From: Cubamyces lactineus
Taxonomy: Eukaryota > Basidiomycota > Agaricomycetes > Polyporales > Polyporaceae
Length of the DNA stretch: 64,000 nt
Direction: 5' to 3'
Assembly (NCBI GenBank): GCA_022376465.1
Contig: JACDTU010000015.1
Location: 744,001-808,000 of the forward strand
The notes beneath the pieces are model-generated. The model was not told where the DNA came from, did no database searches, and was given only the letters and a program-made list of their open reading frames with translations. Positions 56,601 through 58,247 of this stretch are shown here, piece after piece. Position numbers and translations under genes: made by a program. Positions within the stretch are counted from its first letter, which is position 1. Each line of letters starts with the position of its first letter.

Positions 56601-57613
56601 CTGCTTGCCCACTCACGATTCACGCACTCCTTCACATCGCTGACAGTATCATTGCGGCTGGTCCTGTGTGGGCGTCATGGGCGTTCCCAATGGAACGATA
56701 CTGCGGTTCTCTCCAGCCTGCTATTCGCAGTCGCCGCTTCCCGTATGCGAGCATCAACCGGTACGTCCTCGACAATGCCAGGCTCACTCAAATCAAACAC
56801 ATGTACGACCTCGGCGAGGTGCTCGACCTCAAACCGTTGAGTATGAATGGCTTCTATCAGGGAGTCTGTATACCTGGCTGTAGGTCATCATCTCCTTGTC
56901 GCTACGCTATACTGTGGGAACCCTGAACTGTGCTTCTGATAGATCGTATGTGCGCTCTTCTGCCGCCACACTTACCCACTAAAACGGGGAGCGACCTCGA
57001 CCGCGGACTATTCACGAAGCTCGTAGGAGCGTGCATCACACGGTTTGGTACCACTATTCAAGTGACACGGCATACATTGAAGCAAGCCGAGATCGAGGAA
57101 TGGGGACGTGTCCGCATTCTCCCCGACGGTGACATCGTGAGAGCTTCGTCGCTATGCTGCGACATGGGCGGCTCGCGCGATGCTACTTTTGTCCGTGTGA
57201 GTCCACCCGCTTTCGAATAAGGGGTCCGCGCTGACCTTATGCATGTGCTCCAGTACGAGGCCCTCGTCGACCGTAATGCTCGCTCTCGCAATGCAGCTAT
57301 CCAGCTTGTATCGAAAACTTTCTATGGCCAGCTGCAGCGCGTACTTGTTGTTCACTTCCCTGCGATGCCTGCAACCCCCATCACCACAGCTACGCCGCTA
57401 GTTTTCGCCATCATCCGTACCTGTAAGGTGATCGACAGTCATCAAAGCCTCGATATCCACTACTACACCCAAACCTCGACTTTGGACGTTGTCGATATCA
57501 CCACAGTGCAGTGCCTCGTTGGACGAATACATGACCGTGGTCGGTGGGCGATCATAGATCGCAGTGGTTCTTTGTCGCGTGCGATCTACGCTGAAGATGA
57601 AGAGACTGGATGA
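23649..57613 (+). CDS. TNP2-type CACTA transposase, interrupted by two retrotransposon insertions
   Basis: Exons: 23649-23895, 23969-24223, 24280-56515 (interrupted), 56569-56879, 56943-57196, 57254-57613. The third exon survives as 24280-25261, 47010-47482 and 56407-56515. With one copy of each target duplication removed the frame is open for 996 residues. The N-terminus has a zinc-finger-like C-X2-C (CSHCGRD) and an acidic stretch. A TNP2 region follows: CCVNSCVCFVG, CPHC, TDGFAPHRRRKKTAWPLI, FGDIPA, CRMC. After the first break comes FMHLMFENVLKNL, after the second the DUF4218-like block FPMERYCGSL. The C-terminus (KTFYGQLQ, IIDRSGSL) is that of fungal TNP2 transposases. It would catalyse cut-and-paste transposition. 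As it stands the gene is broken and is best treated as a disrupted copy. Confidence 0.85.
25257..25261. repeat. target duplication (TACGA) of G1
   Basis: TACGA immediately left of G1, repeated at 47005-47009 to its right. It lies in a Leu-Tyr-Asp stretch of the transposase. Confidence 0.9.
25262..25803 (+). repeat. 5' LTR of G1
   Basis: 542 bp. U3 carries several GCACAG repeats (about 25420-25510). A TATATAA box is at 25594-25600. R probably starts at 25626. The 3' LTR is split between 33620-33796 and 46640-47004. Confidence 0.92.
25594..25637 (+). promoter_or_regulatory. G1 core promoter and predicted RNA 5' end
   Basis: TATATAA (25594) is followed 32 nt later by AGCTTTCAGTCT (25626-25637), the exact complement of the PBS. 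This places the predicted transcription start at 25626. Confidence 0.65.
25806..25817 (+). other. self-priming PBS of G1
   Basis: AGACTGAAAGCT begins 2 nt after the LTR. It has no TGG start and no tRNA-like match, but is the perfect 12-nt complement of 25626-25637. This is the arrangement of self-primed Tf1/sushi-type elements. Confidence 0.75.
25893..26705 (+). CDS. G1 ORF1, methionine-free open frame upstream of gag
   Basis: At least 270 codons (frame open from 25845, after a TAG at 25842 that the other copies lack) with no ATG in this or any other frame. The first half is Pro/Ser-rich. The second half is helical and charged (HAIDTLRVIADNLEVLG, FTRRYHATLERAHRYITQVI, NPENYADIDLEENLRKF). All four G copies keep it open with substitutions and no indels. 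Its stop overlaps the gag ATG as TATGA. If translated it must start at a non-AUG codon, such as the CTG in the PBS or the TTGs that follow. It may be a Gag-like N-terminal part or an accessory protein; no family was recognised. The start coordinate is arbitrary (first TTG). Confidence 0.6.
   Translation: MLVTYRETIVNTEGTTQPPLRQSPGVLDGRNKTLPRLPPLAIPENIVALPSSPRGSPFPLIRGFSSTIPYVESTSSISSGQSTRVSDHEPAFQRTQEWREYRNSLAIQAESGVAIGVPIPTRASPGTDSSDRSTPETSVEEASSTAGIFYRRTQLPVHAIDTLRVIADNLEVLGQEDFTRRYHATLERAHRYITQVIQTLEFIPRQAVTPPTRVRNFAGYLQNQIDYLRAKVLNPENYADIDLEENLRKFRSCLRARELHQAFLRQAQRV
26702..28576 (+). CDS. G1 gag
   Basis: 624-residue Gag from ATG 26702, the first ATG of the predicted transcript, in weak context (TGTATGA). 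The N-terminus has a short Cys motif (CTNERCPL). A long acidic Pro/Glu/Lys-rich segment and a Gly/Pro-rich linker (GGGGGGGPGRPGGRPDPEP) follow. The capsid-like core runs FNGDRDKTRSFLNQLFLLF to ...DLALKGKILDPAAQLALYRNALPEYLL. A classic CCHC zinc knuckle (CFRCRKPGHISRDC) and a very acidic tail close the protein. It would form particles and bind RNA. This is the intact reference for the frameshifted gag copies in G3 and G4. Confidence 0.9.
   Translation: MSSAEPYSCSRLYHLYNSDKARDVYYRESVDKWNFCTNERCPLRYNTKEVPNVKHASALILTHSSQERDITNTHGRQPALVKKPLLAGKATGRINSPRVVSGSFPTSRVGTPKPQESESPKESGPSFKEKGKETEPPKVEDSDKEDETFRTTVEAPEPKIEETIQIKVVVPAPKTEDTRVEAETPEPREEHIQTEVEETKSELEYTGRSATPEFVRKSVPSYMSGTATGESISGAHRYAFTPQGQGSEGERYGSLSSGPAPRATAISGGVINPSGGGGGGGPGRPGGRPDPEPSDPYSPGGGPPGPDPDPEPQEAPGNAPQGHGKGKIKDPEVFNGDRDKTRSFLNQLFLLFTARPHDFVNDYTKVATALSFMEGDNINYWKDITIQRAEEEIRPGVYRGFDSWPVFKRNFLLAFAPVDEVDDSMVNLTTIQLKDYSSVDEFNARFMDLALKGKILDPAAQLALYRNALPEYLLKKISMSYPPPTTIEEWMTRTKEIDHSYHLTEKILANRRGRKAKTLKTKKNVKTVNIEDDSLDINKLSVKERQELQDKGLCFRCRKPGHISRDCPSKPKKPGKPVSRKVRQVTDEDLEDESEEISDEEDDEDEEDNVSINALRATDFETGF
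28567..28607 (+). promoter_or_regulatory. -1 frameshift signal between G1 gag and pol
   Basis: Slippery heptamer G_GGT_TTT at 28567-28573 sits directly before the gag TAG. A 6-nt spacer precedes a hairpin in which 28580-28588 pairs with 28598-28607 (9 bp, one bulged A). The same sequence occurs in G2, G3 and G4. Confidence 0.8.
28573..32226 (+). CDS. G1 pol (protease, RT, RNase H, integrase, chromodomain)
   Basis: Reached by -1 slippage from gag; the frame then runs 1,217 codons without a stop. Numbered from TTG 28603: aspartic protease DTGA at 40-43; RT with YMDD at 429-432; RNase H (ECDASKVATGAVL, DRELLAIVRALE, SDHKNL); integrase HHCC (HHDAPIMGHPG...CAACQ) with D862, D923 and E959 (D-D35-E); GPY/F module (RVGPFAIVKVLGPVTFKL); C-terminal chromodomain about 1152-1207 (EWEVEAILSHR, YLVAWKGWP, NSWEPE). 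Chromodomains steer integration to particular chromatin, which fits the clustering of copies here. No inactivating change is seen. Confidence 0.93.
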   Translation, partial: LGRQADSTPDLPKELHVTIVTNTERRRSALLIPGYMQVQDKAVEIKGLIDTGADAVIVNKKIVDKYNLPTVRLPKTLTFRNADDSVNSMGTITHRVEGTFNLHGKKLPTNWYVADIGRDDVLFGMPWIRKYNPNIDWESGRITFKSDIIKKQQQIHKYQCEHDPPEGMLWNFPVKPQNQDLVVSFVRAIPDEDDADPDSERLTFNPSRAIELWYRKKKIRKINKSTEIAIAAKKDQKEKTLDEILPDFVKDYRQVFEKKAASRFPPSRPWDHAIEFKKDFDHHTKGSWRKIYPLTYTERIELDKFIAENLEKGYIRKSKSPLASPFFFVTKKDGSLRPVQDYRALNEGTIKNAYPLPLISDIIDRLKGATIFTKLDVRAGYNNVRIKEGDEWKAAFITPSGLFEPTVMFFGLCNAPATFQNMMNDLFRDMLQEGWMVIYMDDILIFSDNVEDHHERTRRALQRLQDSDLFLKAEKCEFDRQEVEFLGSIIRPGVVAMDPVKLKAIIEWEPPKTIKQVQAFLGFGNFYRRFIRDYSKIVRPLTELTKKDQPFLWTPDCQKAFDTLKKRFTEEPILQIPDPEKPFQIECDASKVATGAVLRQQGEDGLWHPCAYLSKSFTPAERNYQIYDRELLAIVRALEAWRHFLQGSPHPTEILSDHKNLTYFRTAQKLNRRQARWHLFLSEFNIVIKHQPGKSLTQADALSRRSGHDGGENDNKDVVLLGPELFAKAVNVELQERIRDSKLRDSSVVEYITLKGKATKRPEFGKPEDWSDDDGILLYKNRVYVPPDNQLYRDIVKMHHDAPIMGHPGVQKTYDLVKREYMWPGMRKFIVQYVKGCAACQTSKVNTHPIKPGLIPIQHSGDTRPFRTITMDYITDLPESDGFNAVQVVVDHDVSKAAVFSPCTKNITAEGAMDILQRDVYRRFGLPAKVISDRGPQFISKAFKELHNSLGIETALSTAYHPQTDGETERVNQELDLALRLYCANNPENWAKLLPQFEFAHNQRTHSVTGKSPFELLYGFQPEAAGTVRTTPKHPSTEQRLQSLQEARENTIAAHAQAAAAMSRRLPAAQVPLKLGDKVLLDTKNLRLPYVSRKLIPKRVGPFAIVKVLGPVTFKLKLPEKWKIHPVFHAALLTPYHTTKEHGPDYIRPPPIPTPDSTEGEEWEVEAILSHRTRGTRKQYLVAWKGWPASENSWEPEKHLKNAQSILRNYKKRHKLS
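32293..33585 (+). CDS. G1 ORF4, conserved accessory ORF downstream of pol
   Basis: 430 residues from ATG 32293, 66 nt after the pol stop and 34 nt before the 3' LTR. Layout: basic N-terminus (GRRFSEASRRNIPRPPNF), helical domain to about 170 (HLPEVKDLIDVYRSLARA, NEAYQAVIQGAEKVLSMLA), acidic Ser/Glu-rich middle, a run of prolines near 288, and a C-terminal domain of about 135 residues (GRCGFFRGTGEDRLGYV, AYHLRWPEASVRTTMAASLL, SAQWDCIRAVG). No signal peptide or membrane segment is seen, so it is not an obvious env. Three copies (G1, the G2/G3 composite and G4) keep it open with many substitutions and in-frame indels only, which implies selection on the protein. Family not recognised. Its mode of expression is unknown. 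Confidence 0.75.
   Translation: MVNTRTHLTGRRFSEASRRNIPRPPNFIRERRTVFYNHLPRHTVSANDEGTLADHIGWVIVHPDLYSHVEARISHLPEVKDLIDVYRSLARAAPSYGVLVNYNKRTSAPKSEKKKVDQVANEAYQAVIQGAEKVLSMLANPQIAGALSDLMPLRNQHGTHNWGHIFWPQRLDDYPESIEVDEDEDADVSSVGGWSVPSTDPWKIATPDPEEEAVKWGQTSEESTPSLVSSRSDSPYSEVESFDFLPELEHLELSTVDEVDELLEEEFHEALKVAVRAPSPPPPPPATLTKNAEEPRGRCGFFRGTGEDRLGYVNSNGDIFVVPNNPFGISVTRIMVAYHLRWPEASVRTTMAASLLIDDVIARRGNFPAFKIEAERTPTTYRQAIGMSAAESAQWDCIRAVGNVSDLVQTSLDVFRPEVVERNQNIIVHA
33606..33615 (+). other. polypurine tract of G1
   Basis: GGAGGGGGAG, followed by CTAA and the 3' LTR start at 33620. Conserved before the LTRs at 46094 and, on the minus strand, 48032. Confidence 0.75.
33620..33796 (+). repeat. 3' LTR of G1, first part
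   Basis: First 177 nt of the 3' LTR, matching 25262-25438. Cut after GCTGC by the G2/G3 insertion; continues at 46640. Confidence 0.9.
33792..33796. repeat. target duplication (GCTGC) of the G2/G3 composite
   Basis: GCTGC at 33792-33796 and again at 46635-46639 flanks the composite inside the U3 of G1's 3' LTR. Confidence 0.88.
33797..34336 (+). repeat. 5' LTR of G2
   Basis: 540 bp. Shares private variants (TTAATTCCGCG, TTTGCGAATTACG) with the LTR at 46094-46634 and not with the G3 LTR at 37703. Confidence 0.88.
34363..35238 (+). CDS. G2 ORF1 (methionine-free)
   Basis: Same protein as G1 ORF1, with the frame open further upstream (CAG where G1 has TAG), giving at least 291 codons and no ATG. 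Ends TATGA, overlapping gag by 4 nt. Start coordinate arbitrary (first TTG after the PBS). Confidence 0.6.
   Translation: MLKVQRPTSEDNDYETHQNTLLLVTYRETIVNTEGTTQPPLRQSPRVLDRRNKTLPRLPPLAIPENIVALPSSPRGSPFPLIRGFSSTIPYVESTGSISSGQSTRVSDHEPAFQRTQEWREYRNSLAIQAESGVAIGVPIPTRASPGTDSSDRSTPETSVEEASSTAGIFYRRTQLPVHAIDTLRVIADNLEVLGQEDFTRRYHATLERAHRYITQVIQTLEFIPRQAVTPPTRVRNFAGYLQNQIDYLRAKVLNPENYADIDLEENLRKFRSCLRARELHQAFLRQAQRV
35235..37139 (+). CDS. G2 gag
   Basis: Intact 634-residue gag, nearly identical to G1 gag. It carries extra Pro-Gly units in the linker (GPPGPPGPPGPDPDPEP and an added GNV) and the CCHC knuckle CFRCRKPGHISRDC. The GGGTTTT frameshift site directly precedes the stop. With pol truncated, only Gag and ORF1 could be made from this copy. 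Confidence 0.85.
   Translation: MSSAEPYSCSRLYHLYNSDKARDVYYRESVDKWNFCTNERCPLRYNTKEVPNVKHASALILTHSSQERDITNTHGRQPALVKKPLLAGKATGRINSPRVVSGSFPTSRVGTPKPQESESPKESGPSFKEKGKETEPLKVEDSDKEDETFRTTVEAPEPKIEETIRIKVVVPAPKTEDTRVEAETPEPREEHIQTEVEETKSELEYTSRNATPEFVRKSVPSYMSGTATGESISGAHRYAFTPQGQGSEGERYGSSSSGPAPRATAISGGVINPSGGGGGGGPSRPGGRPDPEPSDPYSPGGGPPGPPGPPGPDPDPEPQEAPGNAPGNVPQGQGKGKIKDPEVFNGDRDKTRSFLNQLFLLFTARPHDFVNDYTKVATALSFMEGDNINYWKDITIQRAEEEIRPGVYRGFDSWPVFKRNFLLAFAPVDEVDDSMVNLTTIQLKDYSSVDEFNARFMDLALKGKILDPAAQLALYRNALPEYLLKKISMSYPPPTTIEEWMTRTKEIDHSYHLTEKILANRRGRKAKTSKTRKNVKMVNIEDDSLDINKLSVKERQELQDKGLCFRCRKPGHISRDCPSKPKKPGKPVSRKVRQVTDEDLEDESEEISDEEDDEDEEDNISINALRATDFETGF
37136..37702 (+). pseudogene. G2 pol, truncated after the protease region
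   Basis: Contains the aspartic protease (IDTGAD) and ends after ...VVSFVRAI where the G3 LTR begins. RT, RNase H, integrase and chromodomain are lost from this copy. Confidence 0.88.
37703..38244 (+). repeat. 5' LTR of G3
   Basis: 542 bp, TGTTACGAATG...GTAACA, with variants (ACTTTATGAAC, TTCTACACAG, TTCGCGAAATACG) absent from the LTR at 46094-46634. Confidence 0.88.
38271..39146 (+). CDS. G3 ORF1 (methionine-free)
   Basis: 291 codons, no ATG, colinear with the other copies and with several amino-acid changes (RVLGGRNKTLPSLPP, VSEQEPAF) but no indel. TATGA overlap with gag. Start coordinate arbitrary (first TTG). Confidence 0.6.
   Translation: MLKVQRPTSEDNDYETHQNSLLLVTYRETIVNTEGTTQPPLRQSPRVLGGRNKTLPSLPPLAIPENIVALPRSPGGSPFPLIRGFSSTIPYVESTSSTSSGRSTRVSEQEPAFQRTDEWREYRNSLAIQAESGVAIGVPIPTRASPGTDSSDRSTPETSVEEASSTAGIFYRRTQLPVHAIDTLRVIADNLEVLGQEDFTRRYHATLERAHRYITQVIQTLEFIPRQAVTPPTRVRNFAGYLQNQIDYLRAKVLNPENYADIDLEENLRKFRSCLRARELHQAFLRQAQRV
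39143..41046 (+). pseudogene. G3 gag with a 1-nt frameshift
   Basis: A single G is missing in the Pro-Gly linker near 40064 (CCACCGGACC where G2 has CCACCGGGACC). Reading leaves the gag frame and stops at 40306. The capsid core and CCHC knuckle remain open in the shifted frame to 41046. The change sits in a repetitive G/C tract, so an assembly error is possible. Confidence 0.8.
41043..44696 (+). CDS. G3 pol
   Basis: Complete and uninterrupted, differing from G1 pol at only a few dozen positions. Protease DTGA, RT YMDD, RNase H, integrase HHCC and D-D-E, GPF module and chromodomain are all kept. Preceded by the same GGGTTTT hairpin frameshift signal. With its gag frameshifted, the Gag-Pol fusion would not form from this copy unless that change is an error. 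Confidence 0.9.
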   Translation, partial: LGRQADSTPDLPKELHVTIVTNTERRRSALLIPGYMQVQDKAVEIKGLIDTGADAVIVNKKIVDKYNLPTVRLPKTLTFRNADDSVNSMGTITHRVEGTFNLHGKKLPTNWYVADIGRDDVLFGMPWIRKYNPNIDWESGRITFKSDIIKKQQQIHKYQCEHDPPEGMLWNFPVKPQNQDLVVSFVRAIPDEDDADPDSERLTFNPSRAIELWYRRKKIRKINKSTEIAIAAKKDQKEKTLDEILPDFVKDYRQVFEKKAASRFPPSRPWDHAIEFKKDFDHHTKGSWRKIYPLTYTERIELDKFIAENLEKGYIRKSKSPLASPFFFVTKKDGSLRPVQDYRALNEGTIKNAYPLPLISDIIDRLKGATIFTKLDVRAGYNNVRIKEGDEWKAAFITPSGLFEPTVMFFGLCNAPATFQNMMNDLFRDMLQEGWMVIYMDDILIFSDNVKDHHERTRRALKRLQDSDLFLKAEKCEFDRQEVEFLGSIIRPGVVAMDPVKLKAIIEWEPPKTVKQVQAFLGFGNFYRRFIRDYSKIVRPLTELTKKDQPFLWTPDCQKAFDTLKKRFTEEPILQIPDPEKPFQIECDASKVATGAVLRQQGEDGLWHPCAYLSKSFTPAERNYQIYDRELLAIVRALEAWRHFLQGSPHPTEILSDHKNLTYFRTAQKLNRRQARWHLFLSEFNIVIKHQPGKSLTQADALSRRSGHNGGENDNKNVVLLGPELFAKAVNVELQERIRDSKLRDNSVVEYITLKGKATKRPEFGKPEDWSDDDGILLYKNRVYVPPDNQLYRDIVKMHHDAPIMGHPGVQKTYDLVKREYMWPGMRKFIVQYVKGCAACQTSKVNTHPIKPGLIPIQHNGDTRPFRTITMDYITDLPESDGFNAIQVVVDHDVSKAAVFSPCTKNITAEGAMDILQRDVYRRFGLPAKVISDRGPQFISKAFKELHNSLGIETALSTAYHPQTDGETERVNQELDLALRLYCANNPENWAKLLPQFEFAHNQRTHSVTGKSPFELLYGFQPEAVGTVRTTPKHPSTEQRLQSLQGARENTIAAHAQAAAAMSRRLPAAQVPLKLGDKVLLDTKNLRLPYVSRKLIPKRVGPFTIVKVLGPVTFKLKLPEKWKIHPVFHAALLTPYHTTKEHGPDYVRPPPIPTPDSTEGEEWEVEAILSHRTRGTRKQYLVAWKGWPASENSWEPEKHLKNAQSILRNYKKRHKLS
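44764..46059 (+). CDS. ORF4 of the G2/G3 composite
   Basis: 431 residues, colinear with G1 ORF4 and open throughout. It has one extra residue (STQESTP) and many substitutions, more than in pol of the same copy. Because the following LTR is of G2 type, this ORF may come from G2 or G3. Same layout: basic N-terminus, helical domain, acidic middle, proline run, conserved C-terminal domain. Confidence 0.72.
   Translation: MVYTRTQLTGRRFSEASRRNIPRPPNFIRERRTVFYNHLPRHTVSANDEGTLADRIGWVIVHPDLYSHVEARIAHLPEVKDLIDIYRSLARAAPSYGVLVNYNKRTSAPRSEKKKVDQVANEAYQAVIQAAEKVLSMLANPQIAGALSDLMPLRNQHGTHSWGHIFWPQRLDDYPEAIEVDEDEDADVSSVGGWSIPSTDPWKVSTPDPEEEAIKWGQTSTQESTPSLTSSSSDSSYSEVESFDLLPELEHLELSTVDEVDELLEEEFHEALKVAVRAPSPPPPPPTTLTKNVEEPRGRCGFFRGTGEDRLGYVNSNGDIFVVPNNPFGISITRIMVAYHLRWPEASVRTTMAAALLIDDVIARRGNFPAFKIEAERTPTTYRQALGMSAAESAQWDCIRAVGNESDLVEISLDVFRPEVVERNQNIIVHA
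46080..46089 (+). other. polypurine tract of the G2/G3 composite
   Basis: GGAGGGGGAG followed by CTAA and the LTR at 46094. Confidence 0.7.
46094..46634 (+). repeat. 3' LTR of the composite (G2 type)
   Basis: 541 bp, nearly identical to 33797-34336 (one T-run difference, GGATTT against GGATTTT). Followed by GCTGC, the second copy of the target duplication. Confidence 0.88.
46640..47004 (+). repeat. 3' LTR of G1, second part
   Basis: 365 nt completing the LTR begun at 33620, matching 25439-25803, including private variants CGACTTTTGTTG and TCCATGTACACG. Ends GTAACA before TACGA. Confidence 0.9.
47478..47482. repeat. target duplication (CCACT) of G4
   Basis: CCACT on the left and again at 56402-56406; both lie in the transposase frame (Tyr-Tyr-Asp-His). 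Confidence 0.9.
47483..48032 (-). repeat. 3' LTR of G4
   Basis: 550 bp, identical by eye to 55852-56401. The minus-strand TATATAAG and AGCTTTCAGTCT blocks are conserved. Confidence 0.92.
48037..48046 (-). other. polypurine tract of G4
   Basis: GGAGGGGGAG on the minus strand, just upstream of the 3' LTR. Confidence 0.7.
48067..49362 (-). CDS. G4 ORF4
   Basis: 431 residues, colinear with the other ORF4 copies and open from ATG 49362. The acidic region has in-frame length changes (DSSDEEEDEDEVRSDGG) and the C-terminal domain is the best conserved part (GRCGFFRGTGEDRFGYI, SAAETAQWDCIRAVG). The strong divergence from G1 ORF4, against near-identity in pol, is discussed under findings. Confidence 0.73.
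   Translation of the reverse strand: MVYTNTRLTGRRFSEATRRNIPRPPNFIRARRTVFYNHLPRHTVSCNDEGTLADRVGWVIVHPDLYSHVEARIAHLPEVKDLIDVYRALARAAPSYSVLIKHNQRTSAPKSEKKKVVQVASEAYQAVVQAAEKVISMLANPQVAGALSDLMPLRNQHGTHSWGHVFWPQRLDDYPQAIEVDSSDEEEDEDEVRSDGGWSIPSTDPWKVSTPDPEEEAIKWGPTSVEGSTPTLSSSSSDSSYSEVESFDLLPELEQLELSTIDELSEEEFHEALKVAVRAPSPPPPPPTTITKHVEEPHGRCGFFRGTGEDRFGYINSRGDIFMVPNSSFGISDVRIMVAYHLRWPEASVRTTQAASLLIDDVIARRGNYPAFKVDAERIATTYREALGMSAAETAQWDCIRAVGSDAELVQISLDVFRPEVVERNNAIVHL
49430..53083 (-). CDS. G4 pol
   Basis: Complete pol of the same length as G1, with protease DTGA, RT YMDD, RNase H, integrase HHCC/D-D-E, GPF module and chromodomain, and scattered substitutions only (for example HRVFHVALL for HPVFHAALL). 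Reached by the same GGGTTTT -1 signal, just upstream on the minus strand. Confidence 0.92.
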   Translation of the reverse strand, partial: LGRQADSTPDLPKELHVTIVTNTERRRSALLIPGYMQVQDKAVEIKGLIDTGADAVIVNKKIVDKYNLPTVRLPKTLTFRNADDSVNSMGTITHRVEGTFNLHGKKLPTNWYVADIGRDDVLFGMPWIRKYNPNIDWESGRITFKSDIIKKQQQIHKYQCEHDPPEGMLWNFPLKPLNQDLVVSFVRAIPDEDDADPDSERLTFNPSRAIELWYRKKKIRKINKSTEIAIAAKKDQKEKTLDEILPDFVKDYRQVFEKKAASRFPPSRPWDHAIEFKKDFDHHTKGSWRKIYPLTYTERIELDKFIAENLEKGYIRKSKSPLASPFFFVTKKDGSLRPVQDYRALNEGTIKNAYPLPLISDIIDRLKGATIFTKLDVRAGYNNVRIKEGDEWKAAFITPSGLFEPTVMFFGLCNAPATFQNMMNDLFRDMLQEGWMVIYMDDILIFSDNVEDHHKRTRRALQRLQDSDLFLKAEKCEFDRQEVEFLGSIIRPGVVAMDPVKLKAIIEWEPPKTVKQVQAFLGFGNFYRRFIRDYSKIVRPLTELTKKDQPFLWTSDCQKAFNTLKKRFTEEPILQIPDPEKPFQIECDASKVATGAVLRQQGEDGLWHPCAYLSKSFTPAERNYQIYDRELLAIVRALEAWRHFLQGSPHPTEILSDHKNLTYFRTAQKLNRRQARWHLFLSEFNIVIKHQPGKSLTQADALSRRSGHDGGENDNKDVVLLGPELFAKAVNVELQERIRDSKLRDNSVVEYITLKGKATKRPEFGKPEDWSDDDGILLYKNRVYVPPDNQLYRDIVKMHHDAPIMGHPGVQKTYDLVKREYMWPGMRKFIAQYVKGCAACQTSKVNTHPIKPGLIPIQHSGDTRPFRTITMDYITDLPESDGFNAVQVVVDHDVSKAAVFSPCTKNITAEGAMDILQRDVYRRFGLPAKVISDRGPQFISKAFKELHNSLGIETALSTAYHPQTDGETERVNQELDLALRLYCANNPENWAKLLPQFEFAHNQRTHSVTGKSPFELLYGFQPEAVGTVRTTPKHPSTEQRLQSLQEARENTIAAHAQAAAAMSRRLPAAQVPLKLGDKVLLDTKNLRLPYVSRKLIPKRVGPFTIVKVLGPVTFKLKLPEKWKIHRVFHVALLTPYHTTKEHGPDYVRPPPIPTPESTEGEEWEVEAILSHRTRGTQKQYLVAWKGWPASENSWEPERHLKNAQSILRNYKKRHKLS
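53080..54953 (-). pseudogene. G4 gag with a 1-nt frameshift
   Basis: A G is missing in CAAGAG-AATTTCC near 53728-53731 (G1 has CAAGAGGAATTTCC). Reading from ATG 54953 stops at 53700, inside the capsid core. The remainder, with the CCHC knuckle and acidic tail, stays open in the other frame to 53080. The rest of the sequence is near-identical to G1 gag. Confidence 0.82.
54950..55825 (-). CDS. G4 ORF1 (methionine-free)
   Basis: At least 291 codons with no ATG, almost identical to G3 ORF1 (one Thr to Ile, one Arg to Cys). Overlaps gag by the TATGA stop/start. Start coordinate arbitrary. Confidence 0.6.
   Translation of the reverse strand: MLKVQRPTSEDNDYETHQNSLLLVTYRETIVNTEGTTQPPLRQSPRVLGGRNKTLPSLPPLAIPENIVALPRSPGGSPFPLIRGFSSTIPYVESTSSTSSGRSTRVSEQEPAFQRTDEWREYRNSLAIQAESGVAIGVPIPIRASPGTDSSDRSTPETSVEEASSTAGIFYRRTQLPVHAIDTLRVIADNLEVLGQEDFTRRYHATLERAHRYITQVIQTLEFIPRQAVTPPTRVRNFAGYLQNQIDYLRAKVLNPENYADIDLEENLRKFCSCLRARELHQAFLRQAQRV
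55852..56401 (-). repeat. 5' LTR of G4
   Basis: 550 bp. The self-complementary PBS AGACTGAAAGCT lies just inside (minus strand, about 55838-55849). Confidence 0.92.
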
Positions 57614-58229
57614 GGTACGTCTGCCTATCACTACCAAGGTGGATCGTTCAATGGACACAGGCTCTCCATGCTCATTCACGCCGGCATTAGCAGGCTACCG
57701 CGTAGTGGCGCGCACAGCTCTCCATGAACAATACACACAATCCGCGGACACCCTGATCGTTTGGAGGGCATCTCCGAGTCTACATGGTTCACGTAGGACG
57801 CGCGGAATCGAATTTGATCTACGTTAAGGATAGTGTAGTACTCGGCCGGTTAAATGCTTGTCGTTTCGAAGCTCGACCACACTGCATATCATCGTGTGCG
57901 CTCCCCACTGCAGTGTCGTGCCTGTCATGAATACATGGTACACCACCTCCCAGTACTAGTGCATGTGCGCGCGTATGCGTATGTACAGCTTGTGCTGCGG
58001 TAGTTGCGTGCGTGCGTGCACGCACGTTCGAATGCCGAGGGTATTTCACGACTTTCATGGTGAAATTTCCATCAGGAAGTAGACGCGCGTGGCATGGTGA
58101 TTCTCACTAACTAACACAGTGGAATCCGCACTCGGCCTTTTCACTACTTCAAACACTAGCCCCAACTACTCCCCGGGAAACATCGTGAATTGCGCTTTTC
58201 ACCATCAATCCTCGGCAAGTTCACAGATT
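57614..58229. repeat. 3' flank of transposase with right subterminal repeats
   Basis: From about 58040 several GGTGAAATT/TTCAC motifs recur in both orientations (TCATGGTGAAATTTCC, CATCGTGAATTGCG, TTTTCACCATC, AGTTCACAG), mirroring the left end. A short alternating TGCG/CACG palindrome-like tract is near 58003-58026. Confidence 0.55.
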
Positions 58230-58244
58230 CCTAGGCGCACAGTG
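58230..58244 (-). repeat. right terminal inverted repeat of CACTA element
   Basis: CCTAGGCGCACAGTG, exact inverse of 21892-21906, followed by the ATT duplication. Confidence 0.9.
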
Positions 58245-58247
58245 ATT

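Larger units (their letters stand above)
21892..58244 (+). mobile_element. CACTA/EnSpm (CMC) DNA transposon hosting nested retrotransposons
   Basis: It has 15-bp perfect inverted ends (CACTGTGCGCCTAGG), a 3-bp ATT duplication, subterminal GGTGAATTT-like repeats and a TNP2-type transposase. A divergently transcribed small gene is the second product. Without the nested gypsy elements (25262-47009 and 47483-56406, each including one target duplication) it measures about 5.7 kb. The restored coding capacity looks complete, so the element was probably functional until the retrotransposons landed. Confidence 0.88.

Noticed and set aside
58003..58026. Alternating TGCG/CACG tract as a possible regulatory palindrome
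   Set aside because: It is short and simple in sequence; most likely a microsatellite inside the CACTA right arm.
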